A stretch of 64,000 nt of DNA from NCBI GenBank assembly GCA_949316495.1, contig OX439003.1:26759656-26823655 (forward strand), given 5' to 3'. Position 1 is the first letter of the stretch; the number at the start of each line of letters is the position of its first letter. Source of the stretch: Amphiduros pacificus. Lineage: Eukaryota; Annelida; Polychaeta; Phyllodocida; Hesionidae. Under the pieces are notes generated by a model. That model was not told the origin of the DNA. It saw only the letters and a list, made by a program, of their open reading frames with translations, and did not search any database. Of this stretch, positions 41,701 to 49,550 are shown piece by piece. The position numbers and the translations under genes were made by a program.

Positions 41701-44700
41701 TTCATGTATATATATAAAAGTTAAGTTATGTTTGAAAACATTAAAAGTCACATGACAAGAAAATTGTGAAAATGTTTATATTGTGCCATAATATATTACA
41801 ATACATGGACATTGCATTTCAACATGTTTTACACATTTTTATAAATGGAGTACAGAATTATAGCGGATCAAAGTGATTTGCTGGACACGCCCCTTTTTAT
41901 GTGGGTCAAATCAGGGCTGATGAGATTTTGCCGGAAGTGACGCATGTTCGCCCTTCATGTTCAAAACAAACCACTCCAAGCCAGTGAAAGTCTTGAGGGA
42001 TTGTAATTTATAAGTAATAACATGAGTGTTGATAACATCTTTGAACCACTGGTGGCCTAATTAGCACATGTGGATAGTAGGTCAGATCATGTTTCACATC
42101 ATAGTCACTTGGATTCTGCCTGTAGTGATGGGGAGGACAGGAATACAGCCAGCCTCCCAGTTGAGTTTGGCAAACTTACATCTGCCTCTTGAGATTATTC
42201 AGATTTTACAAGGGACTGACTGAACTATTCTTTATCATAATGTTATGGTCAAAGTCATTTCCTTGTTGAGAAAGAAATGTTGAAATCTCAAAGTTTAGTA
42301 TCATTTTTACAGAATTTCTATTTTTATTCAAAATTCCTTTGTCTGTTTGTATATAAATACTGATATATGATTTAGTTGGGTACCCACTGACACGAAATGA
42401 CAGACATTAAAAAAATACCAAACTAAACATTTCAAATGGCCATTCAAATACAACTGCAGTGCATAAATAATATATAATCAGACCTCAAAATTTAGAAGTC
42501 AAAATAAATTCCAGCAATGAAACAGATCTAGAAATATGTGTCAAATGCTTTCAAAACATTTTTTTTCAATTATGTCAAACAAAGTTTAGCTCAACATTAC
42601 TGAATATTAATAATATTCAACCAATTGATATTGTTACTGGTCATTGGTTAACAAATAAATAAATTAATTTTCAATGTAAAAAAATATGGAAGTATCAACT
42701 AAAAATAATTCACAGATATTTTAAAAGTTTCATCTCAATGTTCCATTTACAGTTTGAAAACCCTTAAACTTCATGCCATAATGTTTAGGGCTAACTTATA
42801 AGTGTCTTGAAACTGATATGAGTAGAGCAGGCCATATTTCAGACACTATACCCAGTTAAGTCATGTTTGTTTATTTTCTTCAATTAAAGTAGGAATTGTG
42901 GGATGGGAAGCTGATGTAAATGCAAGTCTCTATTTTACAGCCATTAGTTTTGCCATTAATCATATTTTCAATGGATGTTATTTGTGTAGAAGAAAGGACA
43001 TCAGCTGTTATACATGTACAGACATAGGAGGAATATGTGTGCAGGAGATGCATGCGGGGCGCAATGACGTAGGCAGCCTGCTGACCCAGTTCTAGGTCAA
43101 GGGAGTAGGTTAATTACCCTGGGGGTTCAAAGATCTTAGATTATAGCTAAACTAAACATCAGACTGCAGAAAAAATTGTCAGATGTTTCTCAGAGGTATG
43201 AAATCTAAAGATTTACCACTTAAAAAAATTCTTGTCATATGACTTTTAATAATATAACTTTGTCTGAGCACGACACTGACTATTTTCTTTTACAGGGAAA
43301 AGTTTGATTTAAACATACTTTTAATCAAATTAATGATAATTTGTTACTTTGAATTCACATTAAGAAATTATGGAAATTCATTTACTTTATCAATTCTTGA
43401 TCAATAATGTCTCTATGAGCCAGGACTTGGCATACATAGTGGCCCAGTGCCCCGGGGCCAACAAATCCTCTGTTTGGGCAAGTGAATGGTCTCTTTTTAG
43501 TGGCCCATTGAGGCAACCATATTTTTGGTCTTTTAGCAGTCCAAACTATCTTGAATTTATCCTTGATAGATGTTTGTCCCATATCACGATCAAAGGACTT
43601 GTAAATTTTTATTGGGTCAAGTAACCTCCACTAAAACACTTCTCCCTATACAGCCTTATGTACAATGCTTTCTATTGTATCAAGCATCCTATTATCCTTA
43701 GAAACTTTGGGCCACCATTTTCCGTGCACTGTTGGCCCAACAGGACAACCAAAGTTGTTTTCTTTATGTTAAGGCCTGATGAGCAGAGCAAAGTAAAGCA
43801 ATTACCTGTATCTTTATCCTCATTCTTGTCAATCTCCTCTTTTCTGGTGAGCAGCTCTTGTTTGAGATGCTCCAGCATCACGGCCCTCTGTTCCTGCTTG
43901 AGTAGCGCCACCAGGTCGTACGGTCGACGCAGATTGAACAGGGAATCCAACTGCAACATGAGGAATTTATCCAGTTTTGAAACAAATATTTGGAGAAATC
44001 AAGAAGTTTTAAGATGATTTAGTCCAAATATATGGTAAGATTGCAGCTAGTAAGGAGAGATTCCTTGCTTTCCATTTGAGAAAAAACACCCCAAGAATAC
44101 AATAATCATAAAAAATGAAATAATTTTGTATGTCTTATTGTTCAGTTAAACTAGCTTTTTAGATCGCAATAAGAGTAAACTGTGGTCTTCTGTGATCAGT
44201 TTGGTACTAGTCATTTCATGTGGGTTAAAAATCACCTTCTTCTGTGGTCAATATAGTTCAAACAATTGATACTGTGTAGTGTTCATCTTAGACCAAATAT
44301 TAAACTCTAATTTGTTGTTCAGAATGCACATAATTTGATAAATAAGGATCAGCAAACTTAATTTCCAACTTGGGAAAGACAAATGTTAGGAAGGTCTTAA
44401 ACTAAAACTCATCTGTGATTCAACCCTGACATGGCTCGAGTCTCAAACTGAGTTAGGCAATGACTCAGTGTTTGACAATGACGACAGTGAGCTTTAACTT
44501 GACATATTTATTCACACACAAATTAGATATGTATATTTATATAAATTACAGTCGTCTTGTTACAAAGTAATCGTAAAGCTAGATCGCATGCTGCACCAAC
44601 AGAGAGCCACGTAATTGGATGACATCCCAACCACGGTCCACAGGTTGTTTTCACTGTTTATCGTGAACTGGTTGTCAGATTTCTCGGGAGTTTTGACAGC

Positions 44701-44843
44701 AGGGAGTATGAAAATTAAATAGTTTGTACCTGAGACTGTATTCGTCCATCTTCAGTCACTACCCAGTGTGTCGACGACTGAACCGAAGGAAAACTTTGAA
44801 ATATTATGTTCCAACAGAGCAGAGCAACGATCAACATCGCCAT
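20565..44843 (-). CDS. TTC17: Tetratricopeptide repeat protein 17 (complete gene, 27 coding exons)
   Basis: Complete TTC17 orthologue of 1401 residues. Exons, in gene order, are 44730-44843, 43806-43950, 41453-41567, 40837-40948, 39134-39250, 38824-38933, 38456-38603, 38103-38242, 37433-37599, 37115-37227, 36611-36724, 36111-36241, 35545-35737, 35285-35362, 34912-35136, 34338-34610, 31558-31813, 31253-31350, 27731-27853, 26555-26728, 23327-23759, 23014-23146, 22363-22522, 22029-22103, 21532-21651, 21038-21181 and 20565-20759. All junctions are GT/AG, phases agree and the total is 4206 nt. Residues 1-23 look like a signal peptide, followed by the family hallmark THWVVTEDGRIQ. TPR blocks lie near residues 202-334, 600-730 and 1250-1380. 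Vertebrate TTC17 (about 1140 residues) has been described as an ER-lumen adaptor and, with CATIP, in actin organisation and ciliogenesis. The extra length here lies mainly in the middle, including a poly-serine tract. Confidence 0.95.
21038..21181 (-). CDS. TTC17: TTC17 exon 26: third TPR block, part 2
   Basis: Its 48 codons encode NVALLSLSNILHKSGRLDEA and end HFTLANIFAAR. The donor is CGG|GTGAGT. Confidence 0.95.
21532..21651 (-). CDS. TTC17: TTC17 exon 25: third TPR block, part 1
   Basis: Its 40 codons encode DGSSWVAANLAALYWRVKGD and the second helix ending HSPKEAR (residues 1250-1289). The SW..AALYWRVKG core is conserved with vertebrates. Confidence 0.95.
22029..22103 (-). CDS. TTC17: TTC17 exon 24: linker helix before the third TPR block
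   Basis: Its 25 codons encode TLQKLGGKSEDIGLVGDRLA and the helix end KALQQ. Both ends are phase 0. Confidence 0.92.
22363..22522 (-). CDS. TTC17: TTC17 exon 23
   Basis: It encodes residues 1171-1224, with LSDHIDFTSDPQMPLREPVC, a linker, then SEHLRYATEDGLVD. It corresponds to vertebrate TEHIDFATPIQQPAMEPLC. Confidence 0.93.
22914..23060. repeat. Local 81-bp-offset duplication of the exon 22 end
   Basis: Segments 22914-22979 and 22995-23060 are nearly identical. Each holds the last 45-50 bases of exon 22 plus its 5' splice site. The downstream copy lies in the intron and carries a second intact donor. Using it would place TAA immediately after the normal exon end. Confidence 0.9.
23014..23146 (-). 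CDS. TTC17: TTC17 exon 22
   Basis: It encodes residues 1127-1171, including PIDFSKFTSTWVSVTTKGI, matching the vertebrate STWLAVSSKNI segment. It ends in phase 2 (CA|GTAAGT). Confidence 0.92.
23327..23759 (-). CDS. TTC17: TTC17 exon 21: poly-serine exon
   Basis: The largest coding exon (residues 983-1127). It starts ILEKLSQYAPNDLHSHE, runs through a serine tract of about 40 residues, then a charged helix ELDALKLEEEILKKLHMQ. Ends in phase 1. The tract accounts for some of the extra length over vertebrate TTC17. Confidence 0.9.
23543..23652. repeat. Trinucleotide microsatellite coding poly-serine
   Basis: A GAT/GAC/GAA triplet run on the plus strand reads as TCN serine codons in TTC17 exon 21. 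Codons are mixed (TCA, TCG, TCC, TCT), which slows slippage. Length may vary between individuals. Confidence 0.9.
23760..26554. other. TTC17: TTC17 intron 20
   Basis: 2.8 kb of AT-rich intron. A 20-nt splice-flanked segment near 25440 would introduce a stop and is not counted. Nothing else stands out. Confidence 0.7.
26555..26728 (-). CDS. TTC17: TTC17 exon 20
   Basis: It encodes residues 925-982, including TRLEIVNGILHQKLIFVDSP and VNPSDCVIFNDGSKSAGC. Both ends are phase 0 and the donor is TAT|GTAAGT. Confidence 0.85.
27673..27690 (+). promoter_or_regulatory. CTCF-like motif next to TTC17 exon 19
   Basis: ACACCAGGGGGCGCTGT agrees well with the bilaterian CTCF consensus core. It lies 41 bases from exon 19 in otherwise AT-rich intron. 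Binding is inferred from the motif only. Confidence 0.35.
27731..27853 (-). CDS. TTC17: TTC17 exon 19
   Basis: Its 41 codons encode CFEPVQTERGIMHVMTQERF and a glutamine-rich end. Good acceptor (TTTCAG), weaker donor (ATG|GTAGGA). Supported mainly by phase and by absence of stops. Confidence 0.75.
28172..28216 (-). CDS. TTC17: Possible in-frame TTC17 microexon
   Basis: Between exons 18 and 19, a 45-nt phase-0 segment encodes INTMTDLFNVLQGLQ, with AAG before it and CAG|GTGGGC after it. It would add 15 residues without breaking the frame. The polypyrimidine tract is weak and I recall no vertebrate counterpart, so it is left out of the main model. Confidence 0.3.
28221..28252. repeat. 32-bp near-perfect palindrome in TTC17 intron 18
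   Basis: TTAGACTGCTAT and ATAGCAGTCTAA flank an 8-base centre (ATGTGCAC). It lies just upstream of the possible microexon on the minus strand and could form a cruciform or an RNA hairpin. Confidence 0.8.
29568..30962. mobile_element. Non-autonomous nested foldback DNA element in TTC17 intron 18
   Basis: The outer ends are inverted copies: TACCGTATATACTTGTGTAT at the left, and at the right the reverse complement of a TACCGTATTTACTCGTGTAT type end. Both are flanked by TA, suggesting a TA target duplication as in Tc1/mariner-like elements. Inside, the block TAAATGATAAATAAAGGTAT recurs at about 29765, 29930 and 30165. Inverted copies lie at about 30480 and 30640. Another inverted pair of over 100 bp (29800-29925 and 30045-30155) forms an inner hairpin. 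No transposase frame is present. The family is uncertain; the structure is clear. Confidence 0.82.
31253..31350 (-). CDS. TTC17: TTC17 exon 18
   Basis: It encodes residues 851-883 (DPDFNLKLDQISEHYRQKGI, then CTGENCQKLMIQ). The frame fits both neighbours; similarity to vertebrate TTC17 is slight. Confidence 0.8.
31558..31813 (-). CDS. TTC17: TTC17 exon 17: Cys/His-rich segment
   Basis: It encodes residues 766-851. There are many cysteines plus the His-rich CGHGHDHLQGQGH motif. This part is weakly conserved with vertebrates. It ends in phase 1 with a GTAAGT donor. Confidence 0.85.
32410..32743. repeat. 51-bp minisatellite in TTC17 intron 16
   Basis: About 6.5 copies of a 51-bp unit with GTGACTGCATATGGGTCTGC and GAAGGGAAGTGATATTGA. 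The right copies are near-identical and the left ones diverged. The unit is a multiple of 3, so minus-strand frames of over 100 codons stay open; no coding role is supported. Confidence 0.93.
33298..33383 (-). other. Splice-flanked open segment in TTC17 intron 16
   Basis: 86 nt between TTTCAG and CAG|GTAGCA, reading EGVGAAVAMESNRCMPLPRW and on. It is GC-richer than its surroundings. Its length is not a multiple of 3, so inclusion between exons 16 and 17 would shift the frame. It may be a cryptic or frame-breaking cassette exon, or chance. Confidence 0.25.
34338..34610 (-). CDS. TTC17: TTC17 exon 16: end of the second TPR block and Cys-bearing tail
   Basis: It encodes PETHFFLGNLLTAKGNLSGA, a further TPR helix, then a polar stretch with several cysteines (to residue 765). 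The donor is AAT|GTAAGT. Confidence 0.92.
34912..35136 (-). CDS. TTC17: TTC17 exon 15: second TPR block
   Basis: It encodes residues 600-674, with PSWILYNLAGLYWRVIGNN followed by EEYKDVPLVNLANILYKWGR. It corresponds to exons 6 plus 7 of the first block, here without the intervening intron. Confidence 0.95.
35285..35362 (-). CDS. TTC17: TTC17 exon 14: linker helix before the second TPR block
   Basis: Its 26 codons encode LLLSMVDGLDMTEEEVGQRI and the rest of the helix, ending LKK. It is equivalent in place to the ends of exons 5 and 24. Confidence 0.92.
35545..35737 (-). CDS. TTC17: TTC17 exon 13
   Basis: It encodes residues 509-573, including a proline-rich LPWYPPVCITLEDIPESRKS segment and a following basic stretch. 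The donor is CCA|GTAAGC. Confidence 0.9.
36111..36241 (-). CDS. TTC17: TTC17 exon 12
   Basis: It encodes DWPNKEECDTF and then FPTTYLPPENKGF (residues 466-509), matching vertebrate TTC17 (PTYFLPPENKGL). It ends in phase 2 at GA|GTCAGT. Confidence 0.92.
36611..36724 (-). CDS. TTC17: TTC17 exon 11, with a NAGNAG acceptor
   Basis: It encodes a polar linker (residues 428-465, ending KRNPPNPE). The acceptor reads CCAGCAG|GGG. Either AG keeps the frame, adding or dropping one glutamine, so the right boundary may be 36724 or 36721. Confidence 0.85.
37115..37227 (-). CDS. TTC17: TTC17 exon 10
   Basis: It encodes residues 390-427, including CQMVLKNGKQLLECKWGRRN and DWDFGWSD, aligned with the vertebrate CRLVNQQHSLHCQW segment. 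It ends in phase 0. Confidence 0.9.
37433..37599 (-). CDS. TTC17: TTC17 exon 9: coiled-coil-like segment
   Basis: It encodes RSLQRTLNELRDYQKKHEYW followed by a glutamine-rich charged helix (residues 334-390). The start matches vertebrate TTC17 closely (SLQRTLNELKEYQ). Confidence 0.94.
38103..38242 (-). CDS. TTC17: TTC17 exon 8: first TPR block, part 3
   Basis: It encodes YNKSVICFENTLKIQPDFEA and then a basic helix (residues 288-334). It ends in phase 2. Confidence 0.94.
38456..38603 (-). CDS. TTC17: TTC17 exon 7: first TPR block, part 2
   Basis: It encodes MHKDVALISLANVLHRSRYS and ends HFTLGNIYA (residues 238-287), near-identical in pattern to vertebrate TTC17. The donor is GCT|GTAAGT. Confidence 0.95.
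38824..38933 (-). CDS. TTC17: TTC17 exon 6: first TPR block, part 1
   Basis: It encodes NKTSWVLYNMAAFYWRIKGD and the rest of a TPR helix pair, ending ALHFSP (residues 202-238). Confidence 0.95.
39134..39250 (-). CDS. TTC17: TTC17 exon 5
   Basis: It encodes residues 163-201, ending in the linker helix DDYGHLIYEALQK that precedes the first TPR block. Both ends are phase 0. Confidence 0.92.
39596..40482. repeat. 74-bp minisatellite in TTC17 intron 4
   Basis: Twelve near-identical copies of a 73-75 bp unit with GGTCAGCATGCTGTTGTTTA and GATTAACCATCGCAAGGTCC. The only frequent changes are single bases and the length of a G run, so the array looks young. Confidence 0.96.
40837..40948 (-). CDS. TTC17: TTC17 exon 4
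   Basis: It encodes a proline-rich stretch and then DFSMHAFEHLE (to residue 162), corresponding to the vertebrate YSIHAFQHL motif. The donor is GAG|GTGAGA. Confidence 0.9.
41453..41567 (-). CDS. TTC17: TTC17 exon 3
   Basis: It encodes residues 87-125, with LEQRFYKTDLDC followed by a short PLPEFDLYISTVLPLENKGI segment. It starts in phase 1, ends in phase 2, and joins neighbours without a frame break. Confidence 0.9.
41568..43805. other. TTC17: TTC17 intron 2
   Basis: 2.2 kb. A GC-richer patch at about 41875-42190 and another at about 43430-43750 look like old inserted repeats. I cannot name a family and find no intact frame. Confidence 0.4.
43806..43950 (-). CDS. TTC17: TTC17 exon 2
   Basis: It encodes residues 39-86 (LDSLFNLRRPYDLVALLKQE onward), charged and helical, ending in the acidic NEDKDT. 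This matches vertebrate TTC17 (DSPFNLRHPHDLV). It ends in phase 1. Confidence 0.93.
44730..44843 (-). CDS. TTC17: TTC17 exon 1: signal peptide and N-terminal hallmark
   Basis: It encodes residues 1-38, with a hydrophobic MAMLIVALLCW leader and then THWVVTEDGRIQSQ. An in-frame TGA lies just upstream of the ATG, fixing the start. The donor CAG|GTACAA leaves phase 0. Confidence 0.93.
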
Positions 44844-46224
44844 CTTACCTCATTAATATTCATGAGGACACCGGAAATCACTATCAGATCATTTTTTGAA
44901 AAATGTGATAAACCGAACTGTTCAATGATTCATTCCTTTTTTTATATTCATAAATGATTAAACGCAAAAAAATCGTCCAAATAACATTTATATTTTTTCA
45001 CAATCTCGCAAGTACGCGGCCTTGTGTTATCACCAGAGGACACTAGCGTCTTCGATCTTGCTGTTCTTTCATCAAAGTTCACTCCCTCTTGACTAAATAG
45101 AACTATATCAAATTACACTAGAGGGCGACATGGTAAACCTTTCTTTTGATTATTTCCCTATCTGCTCTCCCGTATCCGAAAAAAAAGTGGTGTAGTAATA
45201 TATCACTGTTCCAAAATTTATTTTGTCATGTCAAAATGTTAAAGGGAACAAGTACCTTCGGCTGGGAAAGGATGCTGTCTCTCAAAATGAGAAAATCTGT
45301 TTCACTAGGATCACAGGGAATTTTCTTCCCAATGAAATGAAATAAACACAGCTAAAAACAAGCCTGCTCCTGTTGTGTAATCTGCAGAACTTATTTGCTT
45401 GTCTTCTTCATTTCTCATGAAAACTATCATCAAGGAAAATTAGGACAAAATACTATTTTGAAAGAAATATACTTGTAATCATACCTTATAGTTCAAATAT
45501 TGAGGTGTTTCAATATTGATTCATGTCATTTATGCTTTTAATTTAATAGGGAATGTATTTTTACACTGTAAATGTACCAATTCCCATCAAGTACAGTACT
45601 TTGGTAATTTACTCCTCTGCAATTAGGGGGCACTCACTACCAACACCCATGAATACCCTTAACAGCACCTTCTTGTGAAAATAAATCTATTTTCGTTTCT
45701 TGTACATTAAACCTAACTTAATTGGTCAGAATGTGACGCATAAAGATGGAATATTTTAGATCACAATCATTTAATTTATTTACTCTATAAATTGGTAGAC
45801 CTAATTATCTGCAGTTGAAAAAATAATATTTTATATAATTTTTTTCTCCTTTGAGGTAACTCAACAATGCAAATACCAATTTATTTATATAGTCATGGAT
45901 AAACTGATTGCAATAATTATGTGACTGATGAGCTGAAACAATATCTGCTTAATATAGTATGTACACTCTCATGAAACACGATCTGGTGACCTCTTGTCAT
46001 ACGGAACAAGGACTGACTATTTAAATCCTTGATATCACATTTTGGGGTAAAACCCAGTGCCATAATATGTTAATGTCGATGCAAGCGGTTTATCAGATAC
46101 ATTTGTCATTTTGAGCTGTCTGTTGTGGCATAAATAATTATAAAAATATAAACAGTGGTACTCCACATTTCAGATGAATGGTACACAATCAATTTAACAA
46201 TCAAATCACAGAGTAAAGTAAGAA
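44844..46224. other. TTC17 upstream region
   Basis: It holds the presumed TTC17 promoter. I see no TATA box near the start codon and no other gene. The rest is AT-rich. Confidence 0.5.
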
Positions 46225-46620
<396 letters not shown>

Positions 46621-46734
46621 AGGAAAATCTCAATAATCTTAACCAAACAATATATGTGACAAAAGGATTAATAAATAACAAACAAAAAAAACAACATAAA
46701 AAACATAAAACATATATAAACAAACCAAACAACA

Positions 46735-47350
46735 CTTATACCCAAAGCCATCGTCAAAATAGATTTGAAATCCTTTGATTTTAGAAATACCATGCACTGC
46801 CCATCCAATCTAAGTCCCGACTCTGTAAGAACTCGACTTCCGGCAACTAACAATCAAAGAATTATGTACCGTTTAAATCAACTTAAGATGTCAGCCCTGT
46901 TTGAAAATATTTCTTTGTTTTTTCTTGATCTCAGCATCGTTTCGCCATTGTTTACGAGTTTGCGCAAAGACGTGAAATTGGGTCAGTTTATTCACGGGAG
47001 TGACAGCAACAATCTGGAAACTCAACAACGTTGTGGTGTTTCTGATGTCATATGATGTTTTTCCCATTGTGTTTCCATGATGTCATCACTTGAACTCTTC
47101 CAAAAGCCATTTCACGTTGTCATGTTTGGTATCGGGTATAAAACTGAAGAAAAAACACTACAGAATTCACACGGATTTGTATTTTTAGACATTATGACTG
47201 AGAAAGATAGTGGCATGGGTCAGAACGGCAACAGTCAATTGCCGGAGGTCAAGTTCATTTAATAGGGAAACTTCAATGTGATGGGCAGTGCATGGTGTTT
47301 CTAGAAACAGTGGTTTTCAAGTCTATTTTACCGATGGCTTTGGGTATAAG
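46735..47350. mobile_element. Inverted-repeat element of about 0.6 kb
   Basis: Left arm 46735-46860 and right arm about 47215-47350 are imperfect inverted copies. The outer ends are CTTATACCCAAAGCCATCG and its complement at the right. Similarity is strongest in the outer 70 bp. The centre of about 350 bp carries no recognisable protein. It resembles a diverged foldback or MITE-like element; no clear target duplication was seen. Confidence 0.65.
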
Positions 47351-47502
47351 CTAGAGTGAGATAAATCTGGCCTTGCTGTGAAGTGACACAAAGCTATAGG
47401 TTTTCATAAACATATGATAAACCAGTCTATATTTATTAGTATCATCTTATTTTATTTATTTAATTATTATTATTTTTGGTAATTGCTCGGTTTTTTTTTC
47501 TC

Positions 47503-47536
47503 AATAATATATATATATATAATAATATATATATAT
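47503..47536. repeat. (TA)n tract, left part
   Basis: Interrupted TA dinucleotide run abutting the insertion to its right. The matching tract at about 47983-48030 suggests one TA run was split. Confidence 0.85.
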
Positions 47537-47979
47537 ATAGGAGACTTTATGAGATATAAAGTGAGTTAGAGGTGTGGCAGCGCAGGTCAGCCAGGCTAAT
47601 TGCCCCAGGCCATGTCACATGTCACCAGGGGGTCTACCCCGGGGGAATATATAAGGGAGCACGAGGCTACCCCCATATATCAGTTAAACATCGGGGATGG
47701 CCACATATGTAAATGCACAATTTATATAAAATATTAATCATACTTAATAACATGTACGCGCTCATAAAGCGACATCAGTATGATTACGCTATTATGGTAG
47801 ATTTATATGTAAAGAATCCTTATAAGTATGTATTTGTATGTAATAGTTAAGATAGTAAAATTGTATAATGTTTAATGTAGTTGGCGCCAAGGTAAATTGG
47901 CTGCTCGGTGGTAGAATGTAGATTTATTATGAAATAAATCATTTATGTCCAATTCACACCTTTGTTGGCGTCTCCATTA

Positions 47980-47982
<3 letters not shown>
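47537..47982 (+). mobile_element. LTR-like insertion (possible solo LTR), family unknown
   Basis: About 445 bp inserted in a (TA)n tract. It has a TATA box (AATATATAAGG near 47647) and a polyA signal AATAAA at 47933-47938 about 45 bases before the right end, the order expected of an LTR. Short inverted ends GGAGAC and GTCTCC are near the borders. No coding part is present. It could also be another kind of non-autonomous insert. Confidence 0.35.

Positions 47983-48030
<48 letters not shown>
47983..48030. repeat. (TA)n tract, right part
   Basis: A clean TA run passing into TACA/TATG repeats, probably the continuation of the left tract. Confidence 0.9.
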
Positions 48031-48032
<2 letters not shown>

Positions 48033-49290
48033 CATGTATATATATTCGTAGGAAAATGAGACTTTTATGGAAAGTTACAAAATGCCGGTATATTTATCAA
48101 TCCATCATATATCATTCAACTAAGGATGAATTACTGTAATTAATAAGACAATGTATCTGGCAGGTGAGGGTCGCTTGTGAAAGCTTTGTGAATGTGCCAC
48201 TATCTCTATTGTTGCATCATGTAATTTGAAAAGAGAAACAAATACTGAGCGGCCACACATTATAATCTGGGTATATTATCGGCTAGCACTGAACTACTCT
48301 ATTGACAACTTCCTTGGCCTAAATAATACGGATAACATTTACTTAGTAAGTATACATGCATGATGATTTTGTTTGCAGAAGATAAGATTGGAATTAAATG
48401 TAATGAGTATAATCAAGATAAACAGAGCCTCATCTTTGACTTGGCTTTGGTCCTCTCTTCACGTGCTGGGATCAGGCTTTATTTATAAGGTTCTACTGGG
48501 AACATTCAACCATAATTAGCAATGTGAAATATTTGATAAATTTAATGAAAAAGTAGACAAATCCTCCAGGTTACAAATAAATAGTTTTAATTCAAGTTGA
48601 AATATGTGCAGCTGATTGTTTAAGGCCACTTTAATCTGGGAGATGCCGGATATCATTCTTAATCTAGTTGTATACCTACTCTAATAAGAATAAAGTGCGA
48701 ACAACAATAAAATAAAAAAATAATAATATTAATAAAGCATGAGAAAAGCCATTAATATCAGATTAAAGTGTTTGTTGGGATTGGAATATACAATGTTATT
48801 CATATGCAACTTCAGTCAGATTGGCTTGGGCACGATTTTTTCCAAAGATATCGGCAAATTGGATCTGAAATCTATTGCATATATAGTTGTCCTGTGTTGC
48901 AATATAAGAGTTTGTTTCTTTTTTGCTTTTAAGTTTTTAATCTTAATTGAGGCTGTTGAGGGAAATCATCTTTGGTCTTTAATTTTGGGACCAGAATTCA
49001 AATAGTTGTTGGATGACTTTAGAGAATTAAGAGTAAACTTATCAGACTTATAGATGTAGATGTAGAAAATTAAGATTGTGTTAAATTTGTGAACAGCATA
49101 TTCGCTCGTGTGGGCTGTTAACACGAAGCCACCGGGGTCGGATGACTTTTAATATTTGACCTGTTCTGGTTTTCGTTCCAGTGAACCTTTTGAACAGTCA
49201 AGTACGTCACGCGTTTATACACTCTTGAACAAATATAGCCAACTGCGTCATTACAACATCAGAGGGAGCAATCACAGCAGACGGAACAGC
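48031..49290. other. Ferritin upstream region
   Basis: About 1.3 kb of AT-rich DNA. One 88-codon frame at 48739-49005 resembles nothing known to me. The proximal part has ACGTCACGCG near 49203, a CRE-like half site. Confidence 0.5.
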
Positions 49291-49300
49291 CATCAAAGGC

Positions 49301-49308
49301 TATATAAC
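49301..49308 (+). promoter_or_regulatory. Ferritin TATA box
   Basis: GGCTATATAACCC lies about 48 bases before the IRE-like hairpin. Start of transcription is predicted near 49330, placing the hairpin close to the cap as in ferritin mRNAs. Confidence 0.7.
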
Positions 49309-49348
49309 CCAGCGCACCAGCAAAGGGCGTTAGAAATTGTCGATCTTC

Positions 49349-49378
49349 TGTCTTGGGACGTCAGTGAACGTACGGACA
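49349..49378 (+). promoter_or_regulatory. Iron-responsive-element-like hairpin in the ferritin 5'UTR
   Basis: The loop CAGTGA is at 49362-49367. The upper stem GACGT/ACGTA and lower stem TGTCT/GGACA flank a TGG/C internal loop, the layout of ferritin IREs. Iron-regulatory proteins bind such hairpins to block translation when iron is low. Two points depart from consensus: the normally unpaired C is G (49356), and the last upper-stem pair is G opposite A. Confidence 0.85.
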
Positions 49379-49439
49379 AAGCGGCATACCTAGCTTTTCT
49401 AATATTTTACTTCATTACATACACTAACTGAAATCCAAG

Positions 49440-49550
49440 ATGTCAACCCGCCAGACTCAACCCCGTCAGAACTTCCACGAGGAGACTGAAGCCGGCATCA
49501 ACAAGCAGATCAACCTCGAGTTGTATGCCAGCTACGCCTACCAGTCCATG
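49440..49550 (+). CDS. Ferritin exon 1 (coding part)
   Basis: It encodes residues 1-37, [15 protein letters not shown] through the helix A start with E27 and Y34. The donor is ATG|GTAAGT. Confidence 0.97.
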
